From NCBI GenBank assembly GCA_964613615.1, contig CAZTIB010000006.1, forward strand, positions 1-32,876: a stretch of DNA of 32,876 bases. Direction: 5' to 3'. The notes beneath the pieces are model-generated. The model made no database searches and was not told where the DNA came from. It saw nothing but the letters and a program-made list of their open reading frames with translations. A program made the translations under genes and the position numbers. Shown here piece by piece: positions 23,024-30,418 of this stretch. Positions within the stretch are counted from its first letter, which is position 1; every line of letters starts with the position of its first letter. Source of the DNA: J054 sp964613615. Its GTDB lineage: Bacteria > Pseudomonadota > Gammaproteobacteria > Steroidobacterales > GCA-2729495.

Positions 23024-23523
23024 CAGCCCAGAAAAAGCACGCGGCGCCGGATCTCGCGACCATCGAGGAGTTCCTGTATCGCGAAGCTGACTGCCTGGAC
23101 CGTGTAGACCTCGATGCGTGGTTCCAGCTCTACACTGAAGACGGGACCTACTGGATGCCGGTATCACCCGACCAGCAGAGCCCGGAAACCGAGATATCCA
23201 TCTTCTACGACGACCGGTTGCTGATGGAGATTCGCCGCCGCAACTTCGGCGACGAGTGGGCCGCGAGCATGGACTACGACGTGCGCTGCTCGCACCTGAT
23301 CGGCAACATTCGCTACGCGCCGGAGGGCGGCCCCGCCGATGGCTGGCGGGTACTGTCGAATTTCCAGGCGGCGATCTACTACCGCGGGACCACTACCTTT
23401 TACGCCGGCCGCTACACCCATGACCTGGTCAGCACGGCCGACGGCCTGAAGATCCGCCACAAGCGCGTGGATCTGCTCAACTGCGATTCCGCCGAACTCG
23501 GCAGCATCATGATCTACCTTTAA
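23020..23523 (+). CDS. Rieske oxygenase beta subunit
   Basis: A 167-residue small subunit of the ring-hydroxylating dioxygenase, with the NTF2-like cone fold. Family marks are the FLYREADCLDRVDLDAWFQLY helix, a TYWMPV strand, the IFYDDRLLMEIR motif, CSHLIGNIR and the final LNCDSAE turn. It is mainly structural, building an alpha3beta3 hexamer with the preceding subunit. The ATG at 23020 overlaps the alpha stop by four bases, giving matched synthesis. The family's usual length is 160-190, so it is complete. It ends 15 bases before the aldehyde dehydrogenase. Confidence 0.95.
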   Translation: MTAQKKHAAPDLATIEEFLYREADCLDRVDLDAWFQLYTEDGTYWMPVSPDQQSPETEISIFYDDRLLMEIRRRNFGDEWAASMDYDVRCSHLIGNIRYAPEGGPADGWRVLSNFQAAIYYRGTTTFYAGRYTHDLVSTADGLKIRHKRVDLLNCDSAELGSIMIYL

Positions 23524-23538
23524 GCCAAGGGGGCTAGC

Positions 23539-24954
23539 GTGGCGAAGGAATATCCAATGACCATCGCCGGCGATTCCGTCGGCGCCGACGAGTATACCGA
23601 GGTGCGGAACCCGTCCACCGGCGAGGTCGTGGGCCTTGCGCCGCAGGCCTCCGAGGCGCAACTGGAGGAGGCGGTAACGACGGCGGCCCGGGCCTTTGCG
23701 AGCTGGCGCCACACGGACGATGCCACCCGCAGCGGCGCCTGCAACGCGATGGCGGGCGTGCTGACGGAACACCTGGGGGAACTGGCCGAACTGCTGAGCC
23801 GCGAGCAGGGCAAACCGATGCAGGGGCTCGGCGCCGATTTCGAACTGCAGGGCTGCATCGGCTGGACCGGCTACACCGCCGGCCAGAGCCTGCCGGTGAA
23901 AGTGCTGGAAGACAGCGGGGAGCGGCGGGTGGAAATGCGCCGCGAGCCGGTGGGCGTGGTGGGCTCCATCACACCTTGGAACTGGCCGCTGATGATTGCG
24001 ATCTGGCACATCGTGCCGGCCATCCGCACCGGCAACACGGTAGTCATCAAGCCGTCGCCCTTCACGCCGCTGAGTACGCTGCGCATGGTGGAGCTGCTGA
24101 ACACGGTGTTGCCGCCGGGCGTGTTGAACGTGGTGTCGGGCGGCGACGCGCTGGGCGCGCAGCTCAGCCAACACCCGGACATTGCGAAGATTGTGTTTAC
24201 CGGCTCAATTCCCACGGGCAAAAAGGTCATGGCCAGCGCGGCAGACACATTGAAAACCCTGACGCTCGAACTCGGCGGCAACGACCCGGCGATTATTTTG
24301 CCGGATGCCGACCCCGCGCAGATTTCCGAGGGTCTCTACTGGGGCGCGATGATCAATTCGGGCCAGACCTGCGGCGCGATCAAGCGTCTGTACGTACACG
24401 ACGACATTTACGACCAGATCTGCGACGCGCTGGTGGCCTTCAACGCCAATATTCCAATGGGTGACGGTCTGGCGGAAGGCAGCCTGCTGGGTCCGGTGCA
24501 GAACGAGCGGCAGTACCGGAAGGTGATCGAACTGGTGGAGGACGCGAAGGCCCACGGCGCGCGGATCCTGTGCGGTGGTGAGGCCGCGGACGGGCCGGGG
24601 TATTTTTACCCGGTGACTTTCGTGGCCGACATCGAGGACGGCACACGATTAGTCGATGAAGAGCAGTTTGGTCCCGTGCTTCCGATCATTCGCTACAGTG
24701 ATGTGGACGACGCGGTTTCCAGGGCCAACGGCACGGACTTCGGCCTGGACGCGTCGGTGTGGGGAAAGGATTCGGAACAAACCGCAGCCGTCGCGTCGCA
24801 ACTGGAAGCGGGCACGGTATTTATCAACAAGCACGCGGACATCGCACCCCACGTACCCTTCGGCGGCATCAAGTGCTCGGGTATCGGTGTGGAATTCGGC
24901 GAAGAGGGCCTGGAAGCCTACACCCGGATCAAGATCATCAACGCGGCGGCCTGA
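23539..24954 (+). CDS. NAD(P)-dependent aldehyde dehydrogenase
   Basis: A 471-residue ALDH-superfamily enzyme oxidising an aldehyde to its acid. Catalytic residues are Asn148 (PWNWPL), Glu244 (LELGGNDP) and the nucleophile Cys278 (NSGQTCGAIKR). The GSIPTGKKV cofactor loop precedes them and EQFGPVLPI follows. It starts with GTG 23539, with a GGGGG-rich ribosome site 5 bases upstream. Being last in the Rieske run, it is a candidate for oxidising a muconic semialdehyde released by the extradiol dioxygenase, or a side-chain aldehyde; both are inferences. It is complete, with no signal peptide. Downstream, an 11-bp hairpin starts 10 bases after its stop. Confidence 0.95.
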   Translation: MAKEYPMTIAGDSVGADEYTEVRNPSTGEVVGLAPQASEAQLEEAVTTAARAFASWRHTDDATRSGACNAMAGVLTEHLGELAELLSREQGKPMQGLGADFELQGCIGWTGYTAGQSLPVKVLEDSGERRVEMRREPVGVVGSITPWNWPLMIAIWHIVPAIRTGNTVVIKPSPFTPLSTLRMVELLNTVLPPGVLNVVSGGDALGAQLSQHPDIAKIVFTGSIPTGKKVMASAADTLKTLTLELGGNDPAIILPDADPAQISEGLYWGAMINSGQTCGAIKRLYVHDDIYDQICDALVAFNANIPMGDGLAEGSLLGPVQNERQYRKVIELVEDAKAHGARILCGGEAADGPGYFYPVTFVADIEDGTRLVDEEQFGPVLPIIRYSDVDDAVSRANGTDFGLDASVWGKDSEQTAAVASQLEAGTVFINKHADIAPHVPFGGIKCSGIGVEFGEEGLEAYTRIKIINAAA

Positions 24955-24964
24955 GATGATGCCA

Positions 24965-24989
24965 GTAGGGTGCGCAGAGCGCACCCTAC
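24965..24989. repeat. REP-like perfect hairpin
   Basis: GTAGGGTGCGC (24965-24975), loop AGA, GCGCACCCTAC (24979-24989): an 11-bp perfect stem with a 3-base loop. No T-run follows in either direction, so it is not a classic terminator. The GTAGGGTGCGC motif paired with its complement resembles a short palindromic repeat I recall from intergenic regions of many Proteobacteria. It lies where the catabolic operon and the vapBC operon converge, and its right arm supplies the TAG stop of vapC. Confidence 0.75.
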
Positions 24990-25369
24990 GGTACACCGGC
25001 GCCTTCTTTCACAAACGACATCTCTAGCTCGGTGGCCACCGCTGCCAGCCGTTTGTCGCGCGTCCATAGCCTGGCGGGACTAGACAGGGCAACCGAGGCG
25101 AGCAGGTGTGCGTCCAGATAGCCGATGCCTCGTCCCATCAGCTGATGCTGCTGGATGTAAAACAGCACTTCTGGATCCGTTGCCACTGCGAGTTGGGGCA
25201 GATATTCCAGCAGCGCCAGCACTTCACTGCGGTTGTGCAGGTTGCCGCAGGCCAATTCACCGATAACAAATGGGTGCGCCCAGACTTGTGCACCCTCGAG
25301 CATGGTGGCGAGTGCGTCGTCCCGCACACGCAGGTGATCGATCCAGACGGAGGTATCGACCAGGATCAC
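24986..25369 (-). CDS. vapC: VapC-type PIN-domain ribonuclease toxin
   Basis: A 127-residue PIN-domain endoribonuclease. The acidic quartet is complete: Asp5 (LVDTSVW), Glu38 (IGELACG), Asp86 (GYLDAHLLAS) and Asp105 (WTRDKRL). These bind Mg2+ for cleavage of RNA; known VapCs cut tRNA or rRNA. It starts with GTG 25369, overlapping the antitoxin stop (GTGA), so antitoxin and toxin are translationally coupled. The stop codon TAG lies inside the REP-like hairpin, so the last few residues may have been changed by insertion of that repeat. The active site is intact and the toxin is probably functional. Confidence 0.93.
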   Translation of the reverse strand: MILVDTSVWIDHLRVRDDALATMLEGAQVWAHPFVIGELACGNLHNRSEVLALLEYLPQLAVATDPEVLFYIQQHQLMGRGIGYLDAHLLASVALSSPARLWTRDKRLAAVATELEMSFVKEGAGVP

Positions 25370-25563
25370 CCCTGGCTGGTACGCCGACGCGGCACAGGTT
25401 TCAGCTGCGGTTCCGTCGCCCCGAGGCGTGCTAATCGACGGGCACTCTCGCGCTCGATCAGGGCGCGCAGCCCTTCTCGTACCAGTGCCGCCTTCTCCGA
25501 CACACCCGTCATACGCTGAGCCTCAGCCAACAATTGATCGTCGATGTTCAATGTGGTCCTCAT
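25366..25563 (-). CDS. vapB: VapB-type ribbon-helix-helix antitoxin
   Basis: A 65-residue antitoxin. The N-terminus MRTTLNIDDQLLAEAQRMTG forms the beta strand and first helix of a ribbon-helix-helix DNA-binding fold; EKAALVREGLRALIERE makes the second helix. The basic, proline-containing C-tail (LKPVPRRRTSQG) should wrap the VapC active site. It overlaps vapC by 4 bases. As in other type II systems, the VapB-VapC complex is expected to repress its own promoter, and a matching palindrome lies 32 bases upstream of the start. The ATG has only a weak ribosome site (AGCGG). Confidence 0.92.
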   Translation of the reverse strand: MRTTLNIDDQLLAEAQRMTGVSEKAALVREGLRALIERESARRLARLGATEPQLKPVPRRRTSQG

Positions 25564-25582
25564 GCCGCTAAACCATTACCTG

Positions 25583-25626
25583 TGATGCCTAATAATGACA
25601 TCAAATGATGTCATATTTGATGCCTA
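25583..25626 (-). promoter_or_regulatory. vapBC operator: 20-bp palindrome with flanking direct repeats
   Basis: ATGACATCA (25595-25603), AA, TGATGTCAT (25606-25614) form perfect 9-bp arms. The direct repeat TGATGCCTA occurs on both sides, at 25583-25591 and 25618-25626. The block is much AT-richer than its surroundings and sits just upstream of vapB, the expected place for VapBC autorepression. The exact -35/-10 could not be fixed. From 25627 to the end of the next gene at 25794 I see nothing recognisable. Confidence 0.7.
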
Positions 25627-25793
25627 TTTGCTGGCTCTTTTCAAGCTGGATTTATGGCGCGTTCCAGCAGAAACAATCACTTACGTTCGCGGCTGCAGGA
25701 ATCTGCAGGTCAGCGGCGTTGCCGTGATGGTCTCGTCAGTTTCTGAAGTTGGGCGGGCCCTGGAATCTGGGTACCGGATTCGGGCGCTCGCCC

Positions 25794-26318
25794 TCAGGAC
25801 TTGCGGGCGACGCCGATCACGCGGGACGTGGAGCAGTTGTAGGCCGCGCTGTCGGTGCCGAGGCACCAGTTGTAGGCGTTCGAAAGCTGCGGCCGGTAGA
25901 TCGGCCGGTCGCCCTCGTTGCGGTTGCAGTTGCATGCGCCGCAGGCGCTTTTCCCGCAACAGTCATTGTAGGAGATGATGTAGTCCTGGTCGTCGGCCGG
26001 GTTGCGGCAGGTGCCGATCCAAGTGACGGGTGACATCTGGGTACCCGGTGGACAGGAACTCTGGGTGCCACCGCAGCACGCGCACAGGAAACCGTCGACG
26101 GCACAGTAGCGCCAGTAGTCGCAGCTGGTGGGGTCGCCGGGGTCGGCGTCCAGCTCTATTTCCTCTTCGTGCTCGCTGCCCCGGGCTACCGGCAACAGCG
26201 GAAAGGCTGCAGCGCTGCCGGCAATCAGCACGCCAAGCCGGGCCATGAAACTGCGCCGGGAACTGCGCCGCGCCGCGCCGCGCGCGCCCTGCTCCATCAT
26301 GTCGTCAAGCCATTTCAT
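25794..26318 (-). CDS. mauA: Methylamine/aralkylamine dehydrogenase light chain (TTQ subunit)
   Basis: A 174-residue periplasmic subunit carrying the tryptophan tryptophylquinone cofactor. The N-terminus has a Tat-type signal (SRRSFMARLG then a hydrophobic stretch). The mature part is Cys-rich: CDYWRYCAVDGFLCACCGG, WIGTCRNP, DCCGKSACGACNC and NWCLG. Trp100 and Trp151 are the predicted TTQ-forming pair; their spacing of 51 equals that of Trp57/Trp108 in characterised enzymes. The same offset of 43 puts Asp75 and Asp119 at the Asp32/Asp76 maturation and active-site positions. The enzyme oxidises a primary amine to aldehyde plus ammonia. It lies 21 bases after mauB with no mauE or mauD between, and no mauG in the window, so maturation must be supplied from elsewhere. 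Aliphatic versus aromatic amine preference cannot be decided. Confidence 0.93.
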   Translation of the reverse strand: MKWLDDMMEQGARGAARRSSRRSFMARLGVLIAGSAAAFPLLPVARGSEHEEEIELDADPGDPTSCDYWRYCAVDGFLCACCGGTQSSCPPGTQMSPVTWIGTCRNPADDQDYIISYNDCCGKSACGACNCNRNEGDRPIYRPQLSNAYNWCLGTDSAAYNCSTSRVIGVARKS

Positions 26319-26339
26319 ACGTTGCCTGCCGTCACCATG

Positions 26340-27515
26340 CTACCGGGACGCGAAGACGATGATGGGCGTCAGCTCGCCAAACCCAGCCAGTGTGCGCTGC
26401 AATTCACCGGTTCCCGCATCGTACACGTCCAGTTTCATCTCCACCGTCGTGACAATCAACAGCGGCTGCTCCGCGTCGCGGGTCACCGCGATGGACAGGC
26501 CGGGCACCTGCAACGGCAAGCGGGCCAGCCGTTCCTGCTTCACCGGGTCGTAGACCCAGACTTCCAAGCCGGGATCCTTGTGCGTGCCCTCGCCGCCGTC
26601 CGGGTGCATCGTGATGTAGATGCGGCCGTTCGCGTCCTCGGCGGTCGGCACCAGGCCGCCGGGCCGCCAACCGGCGGTATCGGCATCGAGCATCGACCAC
26701 GACTGGCCGATCACCGGTTTGTCACCGCTGAAGTCCACCGGGATGACGTTGCCCTGGAAGCTCGGAAAATACGCGCGACGTCCAACCCAGGCCGGCTGCT
26801 CCATCAACGGATCGTCCTGCACGTCGAAGAACACGTCGCTGCGGCTGGAAGACGCGACCTTGCCTGACGCATCCAGGTTCGCAGTATACAAAGAGCCGTC
26901 ACCGCATAGCGCGCTGAAACCGCGCGCGCCCGTCGGGAAGATCGCGGCACAACCCGGGGTTGGCAATGTGCCCAGGTACTTGCGCCCGACGAGGTCCACC
27001 ACGCTGACAGACATCGCCGGCGAGAAATTGTAGACCAGCAGCAGGTTCTCGTCGGCGGTCAGCCGCATCAGATTACGTTGCGGAATCACGGTGGCCCGCT
27101 GGTTGGCTTCGAGAAGCACCTCGCCGACCGGTGCCAGCGTGCGCTTGTCGTAAATGCTCAGCACGTCGAGGCGGTCGCCCCTGGTGCCGCGGGAATAGAA
27201 GGTCTCGGCGATGTAGATTTCCGGTCGTGATATCGCCTGCGCGAAATTGGCCGCGAAACTGCCGTTGATCATGCCCTTGAACTGCTGTCCGACATCGGCC
27301 GTATCGGCATCCAGGACAAAGCTCTTGCCGTCGAGAATATGGGTGTAGGAAAGGTCATGGGCGATGACCCAGTGAGGCGGCCAGGTCTCGGGCAACGTCC
27401 GTATCTCGCCCATCTTGTCGGCCGGCAGATCGGCACCGGCTGGCCCTGCTGCCATCAGCAGTGCTATTGCGAAAGCCCTCGAAAACGACACCTTGCTCAC
27501 CGTGCTGCGTCCCAT
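26340..27515 (-). CDS. mauB: Methylamine/aralkylamine dehydrogenase heavy chain
   Basis: A 391-residue heavy chain of the TTQ amine dehydrogenase, an alpha2beta2 periplasmic enzyme. A Sec-type signal peptide (FSRAFAIALLMAAGPAGA) precedes a seven-bladed beta-propeller made of repeated strands, e.g. DRLDVLSIYDKRTLAPVGEV and DPGLEVWVYDPVKQERL. Family blocks such as PHWVIAHDLSY, ETFYSRGTRGDR and PTPGCAAIFP are recognisable. It shapes the substrate channel over the TTQ site of MauA and docks the electron acceptor (amicyanin, azurin or a cytochrome), none of which is encoded here. The start is ATG 27515, 42 bases after an SDR; a GTG at 27500 is an alternative. It is the penultimate gene of the minus-strand cluster. 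Confidence 0.92.
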   Translation of the reverse strand: MGRSTVSKVSFSRAFAIALLMAAGPAGADLPADKMGEIRTLPETWPPHWVIAHDLSYTHILDGKSFVLDADTADVGQQFKGMINGSFAANFAQAISRPEIYIAETFYSRGTRGDRLDVLSIYDKRTLAPVGEVLLEANQRATVIPQRNLMRLTADENLLLVYNFSPAMSVSVVDLVGRKYLGTLPTPGCAAIFPTGARGFSALCGDGSLYTANLDASGKVASSSRSDVFFDVQDDPLMEQPAWVGRRAYFPSFQGNVIPVDFSGDKPVIGQSWSMLDADTAGWRPGGLVPTAEDANGRIYITMHPDGGEGTHKDPGLEVWVYDPVKQERLARLPLQVPGLSIAVTRDAEQPLLIVTTVEMKLDVYDAGTGELQRTLAGFGELTPIIVFASR

Positions 27516-27557
27516 GCCCCGACTCTATTATGAACCGCCATCAAAGTACCACTCCGG

Positions 27558-28361
27558 TCAGTCGAAGCCGCCGCTCTCGTAGAAGGCGTTCAGCACCACC
27601 GGGCTCTCGGGCAGCGTGGAGCCCCCGTCCACCACGATGGTCTGCCCGGTGATGTAGGCCGCCTCGTCCGAGGCCAGGAACAGCATCGTGTTCGCGATGT
27701 CCTCGGGATCGCCCAGCTTGCCTATCGGGATCAGGGCGGCCATCTCTTTCAGCTCGGCCTCATCACCCAGCGCCTGCATCGCCGGTGTCAGGATGTACCC
27801 CGGTTCCACGCCGTTCACCGTGATGTTTTCACGCGCGTACTCGAGAGCCGCGGTGCGGATAAAGCCGTTCAGCCCGGCCTTCGTGGCCGCATAGTGGGCA
27901 GTGCGGGGCATCGCGACCGTCGGTCCGGTCACGGATGACGTAAACAGCAGCCGGCCTCCGCCCTGCTTGCGCATGTGCGGCACCGAGGCCTGGGTCAGCC
28001 AGAACCCCGCCTTCAGGTTCACGGCCAGTGTCAGTTCCAGCTCGTCGTCCGTCAGCTCCTCAATGGTGTGCATCGGGTACACGGCCGCGTTGTGCACCAT
28101 GATGTCCAGGCGGCCGTAAGTGTCGATAGTGCTGGCCACCGCCGCGTCAACCTGTTCGCGGTGACCGACGTCGCACTGGATCAGGCAGGCTCCGCCGCCC
28201 GCCGCGTTGATGGCATCGACCGTTTCCTGGCCGTTGGCGGCAGTGCGTGTCGCGACAACGACTTTCGCCCCGGCCCGGGCAAAGACCTTCGCAATGCCCT
28301 CGCCGATGCCCTGCCCGGCGCCGGTCACTATGGCCACCCGGTTGTCGAGCCTGCCGATCAT
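27558..28361 (-). CDS. Short-chain dehydrogenase/reductase
   Basis: A 267-residue classical SDR: cofactor loop TGAGQGIG, acidic/Arg residues after beta-2 (VVATRTAAN, suggesting NADP tolerance), HNAAVYP replacing the usual NNAG, catalytic Ser in FTSSVTG, and YAATK. After the core it has PGYILTPAMQAL and a C-terminal VVDGGSTLPE. It starts with ATG 28361, 4 bases after another SDR on the same strand. Two adjacent SDRs beside an amine dehydrogenase and an amidase suggest successive redox steps on one carbon skeleton, but no substrate can be named. Confidence 0.92.
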   Translation of the reverse strand: MIGRLDNRVAIVTGAGQGIGEGIAKVFARAGAKVVVATRTAANGQETVDAINAAGGGACLIQCDVGHREQVDAAVASTIDTYGRLDIMVHNAAVYPMHTIEELTDDELELTLAVNLKAGFWLTQASVPHMRKQGGGRLLFTSSVTGPTVAMPRTAHYAATKAGLNGFIRTAALEYARENITVNGVEPGYILTPAMQALGDEAELKEMAALIPIGKLGDPEDIANTMLFLASDEAAYITGQTIVVDGGSTLPESPVVLNAFYESGGFD

Positions 28362-28365
28362 GTCG

Positions 28366-29172
28366 TCATCCTGCCGTATCCCCGCCGTCCATCACCAGTT
28401 CCGAGCCGGTCATGAACGAACTGTCGTCCGACGCCAGGAACAGGATACCCCGGGCGATCTCCTCCGGCTCGGCAAAGCGTCCGATGGGAGCTATCGACTC
28501 GAAAGCCGCGCGCGTGCCCGCCTCCGTCGTCGCGCCAAGGCTGCCCAGCCGGGCATGCTCCGCCGTCTCCTGCTCGAGCATCGGCGTGTCGACCAGGCCC
28601 GGGTGTATCGAATTCACGCGGATGTTGTACTTCAACATCGCAAACTCCACTGCGGCAGATTTCGTCAGCGCGCGCACGCCGCCCTTGGTCATGCTGTAGG
28701 CAGCACCAAAGGGATAAGCCTTGATGCCCACCACGGACGACACGTTCACGATGGAACCGCTGGCCTTGCTGGCCGCAGCGCGCGCCTTCATCGCCGGCAC
28801 CGCGTGCTTCATCCCGAGAAAGGTCCCGTGCAAGTTGACCGCGCAGATGCGTTCCAGGTCGGCGAGGCTCGTCTGCTCGATACCGGCTACGACCACGATA
28901 CCGGCATTGTTCACCAGCACGTCGAGCCCGCCGTGAGTTTCGACCTGTGAGATCGCACTCAGCCACTGCGCCTCATCGGCCACGTCCAGCCGCAGAAACC
29001 GGGCGCTGTGGCCGACGCCCAGCAGCTCGGCCACCAGTGCCTCGCCCGCTGCTGCATCGATATCTGCCAGGAACAGCTCGGCCCCGGCCTCGGCCAGCAC
29101 CCGCGCGGTAGCTGCCCCGATACCGTGCGCCGCGCCCGTGATCAGTATCGTTTTGCCGTCGACGCGGCTCAT
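28366..29172 (-). CDS. Short-chain dehydrogenase/reductase
   Basis: A 268-residue classical SDR with TGAAHGIG, the NAD-type acidic residue in FLADIDAAAG (Asp after beta-2), NNAGIVV, catalytic Ser in VSSVVG, and YSMTK. The loop HPGLVDTPMLEQ follows and the end is VMDGGDTAG. It starts with ATG 29172, 3 bases after the MFS gene stop, and is followed 4 bases later by a second SDR that is clearly a different paralogue, not a recent duplicate. It is probably NAD-dependent and may oxidise a secondary alcohol generated in the pathway. Confidence 0.92.
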   Translation of the reverse strand: MSRVDGKTILITGAAHGIGAATARVLAEAGAELFLADIDAAAGEALVAELLGVGHSARFLRLDVADEAQWLSAISQVETHGGLDVLVNNAGIVVVAGIEQTSLADLERICAVNLHGTFLGMKHAVPAMKARAAASKASGSIVNVSSVVGIKAYPFGAAYSMTKGGVRALTKSAAVEFAMLKYNIRVNSIHPGLVDTPMLEQETAEHARLGSLGATTEAGTRAAFESIAPIGRFAEPEEIARGILFLASDDSSFMTGSELVMDGGDTAG

Positions 29173-29175
29173 GGC

Positions 29176-30372
29176 TCAGGCCGGCGGCTGCGCGGCAGCC
29201 AGGGCGTGATAGCGCCGGGCCTGGGTCAGCACCGGCGGCAAAATAAACAGGAAGCTCGCGACGAACAACCCGGCGCCGAACCAGTTCACGTTGATGTAAT
29301 CGCCTTCGCTGATCACCGTGGCTGCCAGCCCGGGACCCACGGCCAGGCCAATCATCTGCATCGCAACGGCGTAGACGACCACGCGGCCCGTCCGGTCGAA
29401 GCTCGCCATCGCACCCAGCAGAAACGGATGGGTCAGGTTCCACAGGAAGTTGTAGACCACGACGGCCGTGGTATAGACCACGAAACTGAACTCGCCCACC
29501 AGGAAGTACAGGCACGCAGCACCCCCAAGAATGCCGACAGCCAGCGGCCGGGCCCGGCCGTAGCGATGGGCAAGCAACGCCGCCAGCAGCGCGCCGGCGA
29601 TACCCGCAAACTGCGAGATGGTCAGCCCGTTCGCTACCTCCTGCTCGCTCAGGCCACCGGCCATGCCGATCAGGAACAGGTACGCCCACACCACACCTTG
29701 CGCGAGGAAGTAAAACATCATCGCGAACAGCGCCATGCCCTTCAGCTGCGCAGGCAGATTCACCGCATCGGCTTCTACCTGCGCATGTTCTTCACCATTC
29801 ACGGGCAACCAGCGCACGAATGGCAAAGCCACCAGCGGGAACAGCGCAAAGAACCACAGCACGCCATCCATGCCGGCCAGTCTGTAGGCGGTAGGCATCA
29901 GCAGCAGCGCGATCGCACCGTAGATCAGCACCCACATAATCAGGTAGCCGAAATTTCGGTCCGGGTTGGCCGACAGGCCAATGGTGGCAAAGCTCAGGGA
30001 CACCAGCCCACCTGACCCGAGGCCCGCGACGAAGCGCAGAATCACAAACGCCTGCGCATCGTCAACCACCGTGCACAACGCGTTGGCTGCAAAGATCACC
30101 AACAGGGACGACGCGAAGACCTGGCGCCAGTTCACCCGGTGCGAGATGAAGGTCATCAGGATCGTGGTAGCGGCGATGCCGAACATCTCGCCACTGGCCA
30201 CGTAGCCGGCGGTCTTGTCGTCGAAACCCAGGTATTCCACCAGGCCCTGCACGAAGCCGGGCTGAACAATAAAAACCTCGGGGCCGACGACTCCCATAAG
30301 GAACGCGGCCCCGAGGCATTTGCGGGCGTTGACGTCGATGGGTCTCGAGTCGCCTTTGATTAGACCAAACAT
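29176..30372 (-). CDS. Major facilitator superfamily transporter
   Basis: A 398-residue integral membrane protein with about 12 hydrophobic segments, e.g. GVVWAYLFLIGMAGG and LWFFALFPLVALPFV. ATG 30372 (MFGLIKGDSRPID) is chosen; the frame is open another 71 codons upstream, but that part is polar, unlike a transporter and lies over the amidase gene. A cytoplasmic loop follows helix 6 (NGEEHAQVEADAVNLP). It starts 46 bases after the amidase stop and is followed 3 bases later by an SDR. It probably imports the substrate of the cluster. The family is clear; the cargo is unknown. Confidence 0.9.
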   Translation of the reverse strand: MFGLIKGDSRPIDVNARKCLGAAFLMGVVGPEVFIVQPGFVQGLVEYLGFDDKTAGYVASGEMFGIAATTILMTFISHRVNWRQVFASSLLVIFAANALCTVVDDAQAFVILRFVAGLGSGGLVSLSFATIGLSANPDRNFGYLIMWVLIYGAIALLLMPTAYRLAGMDGVLWFFALFPLVALPFVRWLPVNGEEHAQVEADAVNLPAQLKGMALFAMMFYFLAQGVVWAYLFLIGMAGGLSEQEVANGLTISQFAGIAGALLAALLAHRYGRARPLAVGILGGAACLYFLVGEFSFVVYTTAVVVYNFLWNLTHPFLLGAMASFDRTGRVVVYAVAMQMIGLAVGPGLAATVISEGDYINVNWFGAGLFVASFLFILPPVLTQARRYHALAAAQPPA

Positions 30373-30418
30373 GCCCGTAAGTATGGCCGCAAGGCCAGCA
30401 CAATCGTCTTGCGTTGTG

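Noticed and set aside
24965..24989. Intrinsic terminator for the aldehyde dehydrogenase operon
   Set aside because: The stem is strong but no T-run follows on either strand.
27527..27532. CATAAT -10-like box before mauB on the minus strand
   Set aside because: There is no -35 match at 16-18 bases, and it is only about 12 bases before the ATG, leaving almost no leader.
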